From: Posidonia oceanica
Taxonomy: Eukaryota > Streptophyta > Magnoliopsida > Alismatales > Posidoniaceae
NCBI GenBank assembly: GCA_037176725.1
Contig: JAZBRS010000074.1
Coordinates: 64,918,001 to 64,982,000 of the forward strand
DNA length: 64,000 bases
Reading direction: 5' to 3'
In this document: positions 55,561 to 64,000 of the stretch, piece after piece
Layout: each line of letters starts with the position of its first letter
Position numbering within the stretch: position 1 is the first letter of the stretch
Program-made: the position numbers and the translations under genes
The notes under the pieces: generated by a model
Told to the model about the DNA's origin: nothing
Databases searched by the model: none
What the model saw: the letters and a program-made list of their open reading frames with translations, nothing else

Positions 55561-56690
55561 TCGAATATGATGTCGATAAAAATGCACAATCTATTGTAAG
55601 AGAGAATACTAGATTAAATATATGTATGATCTAATATAATTTTGATAAAATACGTGATCTAGCATGATTTAGCAATAATATGGATGGTGTTGGATAGGTC
55701 CCCAAACCTTGTTTGAGGCCGAACTGTCTTAAGGCCGAACAGGCATTGTGTCACGAGCGATCAGCTAACACCCAGGTGGCCGACCGGGCATGTCATGCCA
55801 CGGCATCTGCAATAAACGACAGACATGATGTGGGATCGGTTAGCCGGACCAATTCAAGACCGAGAACACATCTATTTTTTAGGTATATTCAAATATAGTG
55901 TCAAAATTAATATGTGGTTAACATACATAATGTTGAGAAAAGATATCAAATTAAATACATATTATCGAATATAATGTCGATGAAAATACACGATCTTTTG
56001 TAAGAGAGATTACTAGATTAAATATACTTATGATCGAATATAATGTTGATAAAAATACGTGATCTAGCATGATTTAGCAATAATATGGATGGTGTTGGAT
56101 AGGTCGCCAAACCTTGTTCGAGGCTGGACCTTCTTGAGGCCAAGCAGGCATTATGTCACAAGCGATCGGCTAACACCTAGGTGACCGACTGAGCTTGTCA
56201 TGCCACGACATCTATGGCAAACGACACACATGATGTGGGATCGGTTAGCCGACCCTGTTCAAGACTGAGAACACATCTATATTTTAGGTATATTCAAATA
56301 TATTGTCAAAATTAATATGTGGTTAACATACATAATGTTGAGAATATATATCAAATTAAACACATATTATTGAATATAATGTCGATAAAACACATGCTCA
56401 GGTGTGAACGATATATATATATATCGTTCACACCTGAGCATGTGTTTTATCGACATTATATTCAATAATATGTGTTTAATCTGATATCTTTTCTCAACAT
56501 ATAGTATGTTAAACACATATTAATTTTGACACTATATTTGAATATACCTAAAAAATAGTTGTGTTCTCGGTCTTGAACCGGGCCGGCTAACTGATCCCAC
56601 ATCATGCGTGTCGTTTGCCACAAATGCCGTGGCATGACATGCCCGGTCAGTCACCTGGGTGTTAGCCGATCGCTCGTAACACACACACAA
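55561..56690. repeat. 405-bp tandem repeat ending in a large foldback
   Basis: TGGATGGTGTTGGATAGGTC occurs at 55681 and 56086, giving a period of 405 bp. Unit 1 spans about 55561-55965 and unit 2 about 55966-56370. From about 56157 to 56416 the second unit is followed, across an (AT)n centre at 56411-56424, by its inverted copy to about 56685. The arms match almost perfectly near the centre (GATAAAACACATGCTCAGG) and with scattered differences further out. No ORF. It could be a MITE-like or foldback element, or an inverted duplication. Confidence 0.8.
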
Positions 56691-56839
56691 ATAATTAGTA
56701 GGATCCACCATTTAACTCAAGCCCAAATAATCAGTCCATCCCAGGCCAGTCTGAAGGGTCCTTAGTTTCTGAGCTAAGTTGACCCATCCAGCCAAAAGCA
56801 CCATTTCCAAATAGACTTTAGTTTAAGAAAACGGCTAAC

Positions 56840-57246
56840 ATGGATATGGTTGGTCAAATCTTTGAGCAAGTTAGAGTCAACATTCCACTTCTGGATGTGA
56901 TCCAATATGTACCCACGTATGCAAAATATCTAAAAGACATGTGTACTCAGAAGAAGACAATCCAAGTGCCAAAGAAGGCATTTCTCACTACCAGTGTCAA
57001 CTTCATCTTGACCAGCCCAATGCCAACAAAGTAGAAGCACCCAAATTGTACTACAATTTCTTGTGTTAGTGGAAATTCTATTATTGATAATGTGCTCCTT
57101 GACCTAGGTGCAAGCATTAACCTAATCCCTTACTTTGTCTACGAGCAACTAGGATTTGGAGAACTCAAATCTACTTCTGTTACAATACAATTAAAAGATA
57201 GGTCCATGAAAAAGCCTATGGGGATAATAGAAGATGTTCTTGTGAA
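56840..57246 (+). pseudogene. Athila-like Gypsy gag end and protease, first part
   Basis: GQIFEQVRVNIPLLDVIQYVPTYAKYLKDMC, then KKAFLTTSVN, a TAG at 57032-57034, and a retropepsin VLLDLGASINLIPYFVYEQLG followed by TSVTIQLKDRSMKKPMGIIEDVLVKV. D-L-G-A-S in place of DTGAS is usual in plant Athila-type Gypsy elements. The frame is split at 57247 by an LTR insertion and resumes at 58325. Confidence 0.8.
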
Positions 57247-57251
57247 GGTTG

Positions 57252-58319
57252 TGTTGCCTAAATTAGCTTCATCTAAATTTTGATGATAACAAAACATATT
57301 TGTGTTCTAACCCCTCTTAATAGGTCAAGGAAGAATTCTTATAAACCTTGAAAAAAGATGAAGGCAAAATGGCTAGAAGGAGTTTACATGGCAATTCAAG
57401 TCGACTTAAGTCGAATCATTTGAAGATAGGAGACCAAGTTCTTATTGTAATTGTACCTTATGTAAATGTATGTTATTGTATTCTAGGAACTTGTAATAAT
57501 CTCTCAAATACCCTCAAAGTGCCTTAGGAAAATAGCCAATGCCCCAAATCCAATCATTCATTGATTACACTTCTTAATAGGGCTTTTGAAGGCATTTAGG
57601 CATACCGAATTGATTTCAGTGTACCAAAAACTGGACTTATAGTGGTTCAGAACCGAGAACCAATTCGGCATACCGAATTGACCGACCGTTGTGAACAACT
57701 GTGAGTCATTCGGTCTACCGAATAACTAAGCGTTTATGATCGTTAGACCAACGTTCAACACTACTCTTTGGCTTATAAATCCTCACCCATTGGCATCCAT
57801 TTGCAAGAAGACTCAATGCTATTCATTCCTATCCTTTGAGAGAGATTTCCAAGAGTATCCCACACCTCATTCAAGCCATAGAAAGTTATTCATTTCCAAT
57901 CTACCAAAAATCCACTTGCTCAATTGTGTATTTGAGAGATATAAAAAGAGTTGAGAGTTGTAATCTTTCCTTTCATCACGTGTACAAGCTTCTCTGGTTG
58001 TGAGAAGGGAAGGTCGTGGTTTTTGCGGAGTCTTGGCAAGGTTTCATCAAGAGGTGTAGAGACGGGATCTTGGCCCGGAATCATGATCGAAATAGGGAAT
58101 TCTCAAGGGTTTCTCGAGAAGTGGACTAAGCTAGGGAGGCTAAACCACTATAAGTTTCTCTTGTTCTCAATTTCTCTCATCTCCTTTGTATGCTTGTAGT
58201 TTAATATTCAATTCTCATTTCTATTATTATTTGCTTATGTTTGTTAAACAAGTTTTTAAATTTCTAATTATCCTTAATTCTCCATTCACCCCCTCTAGAG
58301 AAGCCTTAAGATCCTTACA
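57252..58319 (+). mobile_element. Copia-like solo LTR (1068 bp) with target duplication
   Basis: It starts TGTTGCCTAAATTAGC and ends AGATCCTTACA, flanked by GGTTG at 57247-57251 and 58320-58324. Removing it restores the protease frame (VLVKV then GGFIYSLDFIVLE). The text GATGATAACAAAACA near the start and CCATTCACCCCCTCTAG near the end look like Copia (Tork/SIRE-type) LTRs. A TATA-like TATAAAT is at 57774-57780. Strand follows the TATA box. Confidence 0.85.
57661..57723 (+). promoter_or_regulatory. Palindromic ATTCGG-CCGAAT motifs upstream of TATA in the solo LTR
   Basis: CAATTCGGCATACCGAATTG at 57661-57680 has perfect 8-bp arms. ATTCGGTCTACCGAAT at 57708-57723 has perfect 6-bp arms. A half copy CATACCGAATTG is at 57601-57612. 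The TATA-like box follows 50 bp later. Confidence 0.6.
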
Positions 58320-58324
58320 GGTTG

Positions 58325-58680
58325 GGGGATTCATTTATTCTTTGGATTTCATTGTTCTAGAAACTCAACCCGTCCTAAACCCTAAGAGTCAAATATCTAT
58401 CATTTTGGGTTGGCCATTTCTAGCAACATCTAATACCCTGATTAATTAACGGAGTGGTATGTTGAAGCTTACATTCGGAAACATGATGGAAGAACTTAAT
58501 GTTTTCAAGATAGATAATCAATCCACAAATTCCCTCGAAAATCCTAATGTTTTGCATATGGGGCTTGGACCCAAAACTAAGGCTAAGTCTAAGTCTAAGA
58601 ATTACAACAACTATAAAAGGGCCCAGGTAGAGTAGCTTGCTGAGAAAGTCCATGAATAAATAGTTAATGTTGAAATTGAA
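58325..58680 (+). pseudogene. Athila-like protease, second part
   Basis: GGFIYSLDFIVLETQPVLNPKSQISIILGWPFLATSNTLIN, then RSGMLKLTFGNMMEELNVFKI: the standard continuation of the plant Gypsy protease (ILGRPFLATA-type motif, here ILGWPFLATS). A stop at 58447-58449 precedes RSGML. The sequence degrades after 58680 and RT is absent. Confidence 0.75.
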
Positions 58681-58767
58681 CCTATTCCTATCCCTCATGA
58701 GTCCCCACTCAAATCATTGACCAGACCCATTGACAGCCATAGCAGAGACCAGGAGTCGATTATTAGG

Positions 58768-59820
58768 AGACATACTCCCTGGTCTTGGATGCGATTATCT
58801 TTAGATTCCTAATCAGTCTTGTAGCTTCCAAAAACCTAGATATGAATCTAATGGATGTGGTAATAGCATATTTTTATGGAGACTTAGACAAAGAAATTTA
58901 CATGAAACTCCTTGATGGTTTTAAATTACCAAAGGAATCGATTCATAAGTCTAGAAGCATTTGCTTTGTCAAGCTACAAAAATCACCGTGGATTAAAACA
59001 ATCCGAGTGCATGTGGTATAATAGATTAAATGAATATCTCTAGAAGCAAGGATTCCAAAACAATGAAATTTGCCCATGCATATACATACAAGCATCGTGT
59101 ACCAATTTTGTACTCAAAGCCATATATGTCGATGATCTGAAAATGATTGGAACTCCTGAAGAGATCAATAAGACTGCAATTCTACTAACTTCTGAATTTG
59201 AGATGAAAGATCTCGGTAAAACCAAATTTTGTCTAAGTCTACAAATGGAATACCTACCACATGATACACTAGTACATTAATTGACATATACAAATAAAAT
59301 CTTGAAGAACTTTCACATGGAAAAGTGTTATCCAATGAGCACACTCATGGTTGTCAGATCACGAGATGTGAAGAAGGATCCCTTTCGTCTGTTGGAAGAG
59401 GGGGAGATGATCCTATAGCTCGAAGTCCCATATCTAAGTGCAATTGGTGCACTCACATATCTGACAAACTGCACATGACCCGATATTACGTTTGTAGTGA
59501 ATCTATTAGCTAGATATAACTCCACTCTCATTGAACAACATTGGAAAGGAGTTAAGCATATATTATGCTATCTCCAAGGGACAACTGACATGGGACTATT
59601 TTATCCAAAAGGGTCCTCTTTACCACTTATTGGCTATGTAGATGCAGGATATTTGTCTAACCCCCATAAAGGTAGATCACAAACTAGATATATTTTCACA
59701 TGTGGTGGTACAACTATCTCAAGGAGATCATTAAAACATACAGTGGTAGCAACTTCGTCCAACCATTCTGAAATAATTGCTATTCACGAGGCAAGTCAAG
59801 AATGCTTCTGGCTTAGATAA
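58768..59820 (+). pseudogene. Copia reverse transcriptase and RNase H fragment
   Basis: FRFLISLVASKNLDMNLMDVVIAYFYGDLDKEIYMKLLDGFKLPKES, then after frame breaks AIYVDDLKMIGTPEEINK (catalytic YVDD) and FEMKDLGKTKFCLSLQMEYL, VPYLSAIGALTYLTNC, and at 59497-59820 LLARYNSTLIEQHWKGVKHILCYLQGTTDMGLFY, IGYVDAGYLSNPHKGRSQTRYIFTCGGTTIS, VATSSNHSEIIAIHEASQECFWLR. The domain order and the CGGT-IS, SSNHSEI motifs are those of Copia RT-RNase H. Five prime parts (gag, PR, INT) are missing and several stops are present. It is cut on the right by element F. Confidence 0.85.
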
Positions 59821-60430
59821 GTTATTGTAATGCCCCCAGCGCCACAAACTAGCTCAACACTACCCAAGGCAATTATTAACTAAACAACACTACAAGAAAT
59901 TAAACTGATAAGCTAATAACAATAATAAAATTAACAAAGTCTACTCTACCCAGGACTTGTGGTGTGCGGCTATGTGGCTCCAACTATGTGCACTAGAATG
60001 GACTGCAACTCCTTAATCTGCACCTGCAAACAAAACAACAAAGAAACATGCATGAGTGACATCCATTGTCACGCAGTACGCATCCACCAAAACCAAAAGA
60101 CCTCAAACAATGAACTGGAGTTGCCCCAACCAGCTCCCAAAGTCACACAGCTAACATTCTGAAAACACCAAAATCAAATCGGAAAGAAACACCAAAATCT
60201 CGCCAAACACAACTGTTGATCAACTAGAAAATCCTTTTCTTAAAACATGCCTTTCAATTAGAATCTCTATTTTCTTTGAAATCACGTGCATCTTTGAAAT
60301 CACTTTATAAACTTCCAGAGAGCCAAAACCATGGCTAAAACCAACACAAAACCACAACACACGCACACAGCGCAGAACCTGTCAAGTCACCCAGGCCACA
60401 GGCGACCGACCAGCCACAAGTAGTCACCAG

Positions 60431-60720
60431 GGACACGAACCCCGGTCCCTACTGCACTGCCATGGAGGACCACCATGTGCAGGAGTCTGTCCGTCCCGGG
60501 AACTCATCCCTCAAAGTCTATATATATATAACCACACGGGGTACATCCACTAATGTCCCTTAGTGCCCGAGCTACCCAGGGACTCTAACCCTGGACCGTG
60601 CCAGCACCGTGCCTGGGTTCCCCAAGGACTCGAACCCCGGACCCTGCAGCGCACCTCAAGCCTCGGGCACTCGAACCCCAGACTCTTCTAGCAGCACGTC
60701 TAGGAGACTCGAACCCTTGA
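60431..60720 (-). repeat. Five GGTTCGAGTCC-like (Pol III B-box-like) words in the F LTR
   Basis: On the minus strand: GGTTCGAGTCC at 60626-60636, and variants at about 60431-60442, 60583-60593, 60667-60677 and 60704-60715, each in a similar context (GGGGTYCGAGT plus CCC). No A-box partner or tRNA cloverleaf was recognised. Confidence 0.55.
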
Positions 60721-61930
60721 CCCTATTAGGAAAAATACGGCAACCACAACCTCAAACTCGCACCCAACCTTTCAGAGGTATCAAACACCCCTGGTCCGCT
60801 GGTATTATCTTACGGCTTCGTGGCTCCGTCCAAAAACCACGGAAAACTCTTTTCAAAACCGTATGCAATTTTCCTTAAAACATTTTTCATCACAAGATTA
60901 TCTACGGGATTACACATTACATATAGACATTTGAATCATCAAAAGCAATCCAAAACACCATCAAACAAGGCTAGAACAAACCCAAAATGTGATAGCCATA
61001 CGCAGTAGCTACACGTGGCCGACCCAAAACAGAGCAGAAAACTAGAAACTCACAGCGTGCCCAAAAATCGTCCTTTTTGGGAACTTGAACCGATCTAAGC
61101 ACAAGCCACCAAAAATCCCACAAAATATACCAAAATGAAGAGCTCGAAGTATTCTACCATTTGAGACAAAGATAACAAGAATCCACTACTCGTAGCTCAA
61201 GATACAAAATTCTAAAGAGAGGAAGCTCATTTAGGTAAATAGTTGCCAGGCCAACCAAAAACCACTGTAAAATCTTCGAAAAATCCCAAAAAATTATGAA
61301 AACTCTACCATAGAACGAAATCAAGCTAAGCAATACAGTCTTATCATTTTTCATGCATAATTAGGAGGATAAAAAAAGGGTAGGACGCGTACTCGTTTGC
61401 ACCAACGAGCTTTCCTCCTTCTTCTTCCTCTTCCAGCCTCTACTTCACATCCTCTCCCTCTCCCTCTCCCTCTCTCTCTCTCTCAGGCTCTAGTCCTCAT
61501 CTCTTCCTCTCTCTCTTGCTTCCCTCGCCCAACGCCAATCCCCTCCTTTTATCAACCTCTTGCCACCGACAGTTGCCCGGAAACACGGGTTGATCGGCGT
61601 AGGGCATGGCATGCATGACGGGGGTGGCGGCGTGGAAATTTTGAATTCCATTGTGCTTTCTTGGCATTTCCTCCCATCCCAGGGTCCCACCCACTCACGG
61701 GTCACAATACACCAAAATACCACACAATACAGAGAGAGCCACGGAAAGCCACAAACACAAATCCATCATGATTACCCAACAAATGTACATATAGTTAAAG
61801 GTAATCAAATCTCAGTTCATCCAGATTACACTCAAACAGAAATCAATTTCCGATACAAGTCTTACATTATTTCTGAATTCTGAACTGGCCAAAACGCACA
61901 TCTAATCTGTGGTGGTAAAATGCAATGGAA

Positions 61931-61982
61931 ACCCGCGGTAGTAATCCGCGGTTGTCATCCGCGGTAGATAACCGTGGCTGAC
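61931..61982 (-). repeat. 13-bp repeat with CCGCGG, four copies, at LTR start of F
   Basis: Units ACCCGCGGTAGTA, ATCCGCGGTTGTC, ATCCGCGGTAGAT and AACCGTGGCTGAC (plus strand), ending 23 bp from the LTR end. A weaker copy (TCTGTGGTGGTAA) precedes them. Confidence 0.75.
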
Positions 61983-62005
61983 CCATACAGACCGCTGGTA
62001 TTACA

Positions 62006-62022
62006 TCCTACCCCCTTAAAAG
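62006..62022 (-). other. Polypurine tract of element F
   Basis: On the minus strand TTTTAAGGGGGTAGGA immediately precedes TGTAATACC, the normal arrangement before a 3' LTR. Confidence 0.7.
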
Positions 62023-62045
62023 AATTTCATTCCCAAGTTTCATCT

Positions 62046-63660
62046 CTAACAGAATAGATGGGGGTACCACGAACGAATGTCCATCTCACGCTCCCTGGTA
62101 GCCTCCTTTGAGCCATGATGCAGCCACTGAACTAGCACAAAGGGAATCACTTTATTCTTGAGAACCTGTTCCTTTTGGTCAAGAATCTGAACGGCATCCT
62201 CCACCTTAGTTAGGTCGTCCTGTAATTCTTCTGACTGTACTAGAATCACTTGGGACGAATCTGCCAAGCACTTCCTCAACATCGTGATATGGAACACATT
62301 ATGCACACCTGATCGTTCCAGAGGCAAATCCAACTTATATGCAACTTAACCAACCCTTTTGGAAATCCTGTAGGGCCCAATGTAGCAAGGGCTCAACTTT
62401 CTCTGCTTGCCAAACCTCATTATCCCTTTGGTTGGTGATACCTTTAGAAAAATGAAGCCTCTTCTTTGAATTCCAAAGGTCACCGCCTCCTGTCTGCATA
62501 GCTTTTTTGCCTGCTCTGTGCAGCTATCAATCTCTTGCGAATCAACTCCACTCAATCTGCATATTGTTGCATGATCTCTGGACTCAAAAGTTGGCATTCA
62601 CCTACCTCGCTCTAACAAGTGGGTGTTCTGCACGATCTACCATATAAATCTAGTATGGCACCATCCCAATGCTGGAGTGATAACTATTATTGTAGGCAAA
62701 CTTGATCAATGGCAAGTGCTCCTCCCAATTGCCTTCCAGATCCAAAGCACAGGCTCTCAACATGTCTTCCAGTGTCTGAGTGGTTCTTTTGGTCTAACCG
62801 TCTGTTTGAGGATGGAAGGCGGTGCTGAAATTCAATACAGTGCCAAAAGCTTCCTGCAATGCCCTCCAAAATCTCAATGTAAAGAATGTGTCTCTGTCTG
62901 ACACGATCGACACAGGAACCCCATGCAGATGAACTATCTCAGACACATACAAATCTGACAGCTATGACAATGGAAGATTCACCCGCATAGGCAGGAAATA
63001 TGATGACTTTGTGAGCTGGTCTACGATTATCCACACTATGTCATTCTTTCTTCTGGTCTTGGGTAATCGTATCATGAAGTCCATAGTAACGTGCTCCCAT
63101 TTCCAAACTGGAATATTCAGAGGTTGCAGAGTTCCCCCTGGTCTCTAGTGCTCAGTCTTCACCAGCTAGTAGATTGCATACTTGGCTACATGTTCAGCAA
63201 TGTCTCTCTTCATTCCAGGCCACCAAAAATTCCTTTTCATATCATTGTACATCTTGGTGCTTCCTAGATGAATTGTGTATTTGGACCAGTGGGCTTCGTC
63301 CAACAACCTCTTCTTCACTTCTTCTACCTGAGGCACATACAAGTGCAAATCATACCCCAGCCCACCACCAACACCAACAGAGAAGTAGGGTGCCTCTCCT
63401 GCCTCCAGTTTTCCCTAAGTTTCCTGTACAAAGGGATCTAATTGCTGAGCAGTAACAATCGCTTCTACTAACCTTGGGTGGATAGATAAGTTAGCCACCC
63501 AAAGTCCAATAGGTCCCTGAGACTACCTCTAAGGTCTGCTCTCGACCAGACCCTCCAGCATGTACCATTCTTTAACCATCAAGTTGGCCATAGCATGAGT
63601 TCGTCTACTTAGTGCATCTGCAACCACATTGGCCTTTCCTAGGTGGTAGGACAAACTAAA
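62046..63660 (-). pseudogene. Element F integrase with chromodomain (Tekay/Del-type chromovirus), broken
   Basis: Read on the minus strand: [19 protein letters not shown] (RNase H end), then the zinc-binding IHLGSTKMYNDMKRNFWWPGMKRDIAEHVAKY, core WEHVTMDFMIRLPKT (Asp), [10 protein letters not shown] (Asp), [19 protein letters not shown], then [22 protein letters not shown] and the C-terminal FLKVSPTKGIMRFGKQRKLSPCYIGPYRI. The end (62333-62046) reads LERSGVHNVFHITMLRKCL, VQILDQKEQVLKNKVIPFVLVQWLHHGSKEATREREMDIRSWYPHLF, the terminal chromodomain type that targets chromoviruses to heterochromatin. The usual Q-S-E-R is *-T-K-R, so the catalytic Glu is lost as well as Gln. Confidence 0.85.
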
Positions 63661-64000
63661 ATCATAGTCCTTAAGATATTCCACCCACCTTCACTGTCTC
63701 AGGTTCAAATCCTTATGAGTAAAAATGTACTTTATACTCCGATGATCTGTGAACACTTCAAACTGCTCACCATACAAGTAGTGCCGCCAAATCTTCAGTG
63801 CAAACACCACTGCAGCCATCTCCAAGTCATGCGTGGGGTAGTTTCTCTCATGGTCCTTCAATTGGTGAGAAGCATAAGCTACCACCTTGCCATGCTGCAT
63901 CAAAACATACCCTAATCCGGTTCCACAAGCATCACTGTACACCGTGAAACCCCCACTCCCAGCAGGTAGCGTGAAGACTGGAGATGCGACCAGACGAGCC
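63661..64000 (-). pseudogene. Element F RT-linked RNase H (continues off right edge)
   Basis: [72 protein letters not shown] and [23 protein letters not shown]. The acidic residues in YSDA, DLEMAAV and TDHRS are all in place. A TGA follows NLRQ where Arg is expected. RT itself lies beyond 64000. Confidence 0.9.

Larger units (their letters stand above)
59826..62005 (-). mobile_element. Element F 3' LTR (2180 bp)
   Basis: On the minus strand it starts TGTAATACCAGCGGTC at 62005, just after a polypurine tract, and ends GGGGGCATTACA at 59826. Termini are the inverted TGTAATRCC. GTTAT at 59821-59825 is the expected target duplication. It contains a (CT)n/(CTCTCC)n microsatellite (61450-61484), repeated GGTTCGAGTCC-like words and a 13-bp repeat at the outer start. 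No coding content. Confidence 0.7.

Noticed and set aside
57738..57760. CGTTAGACCAACGTTCAAC in the Copia-like solo LTR resembles the AACGTT core of the 28-bp units.
   Set aside because: Only one partial half-site pair with wrong spacing; too short to link to the element A repeat.
60626..60636. Possible tRNA gene at the GGTTCGAGTCC words.
   Set aside because: No A-box, acceptor stem or cloverleaf could be drawn; the words recur inside an LTR.

Overview
The window looks like gene-poor, repeat-dense nuclear heterochromatin of a seed plant, most likely an angiosperm. Nearly all of it is LTR retrotransposon. I recognise no host gene, no tRNA or rRNA gene and nothing prokaryotic. Family calls come from reading translated motifs by eye; no search was run.

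Layout. (A) 1-21176: a very large minus-strand Tat-lineage Ty3/Gypsy element whose 3' end lies left of the window. Read on the minus strand it runs LTR (21176-19855), PBS, leader, gag, two retropepsin domains, G-patch, RT, RNase H, second RNase H, integrase. Past the integrase are three genes on the opposite (plus) strand that encode plant-mobile-domain-like proteins. Each has its own TATA-like box. Introns are clear in the second and third, and AATAAA signals follow the first and third. Every non-coding gap of A carries a cluster of a 28-bp palindromic repeat, which I saw nowhere else in the window. (D) 21177-22079: the end of a plus-strand LTR that A appears to have landed in. (C) 22080-27481: the LTR, leader and gag of a minus-strand element of B's family, cut by D. 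(B) 27863-55362: a plus-strand Tat-lineage element with a 5.2-kb 5' LTR, gag, PR, G-patch, RT, RNase H, second RNase H and integrase, then an intact 401-codon DUF7745-like ORF, several arrays of palindromic repeats, and a chimeric-looking right LTR. The 5-bp sequence CATAT occurs on both sides. 55363-56700: a 405-bp tandem repeat that ends in a foldback of about 260-bp arms. 56840-58680: an Athila-like gag/PR fragment split by a Copia-like solo LTR (57252-58319, target duplication GGTTG). 58768-59820: a Copia RT/RNase H fragment. (F) 59826-64000: the 3' LTR, chromodomain, integrase and RNase H of a minus-strand chromovirus that runs off the right edge.

How the parts fit. The retrotransposon polyproteins are broken by stops, a large share of them TAG where Gln (CAG) is expected, the pattern that decay of CHG-methylated silent copies would give. 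The accessory ORFs are less damaged, and the DUF7745-like ORF of B is uninterrupted.

The main candidate for something undescribed is the set of palindromic arrays. In A, 28-bp units built from GTTRKACGC half-sites recur about 27 times, and several clusters lie just upstream of a TATA-like box, both in the LTR and before the antisense genes. In B, separate arrays are made of hairpins whose loops are constant while their arms change in a compensatory way.
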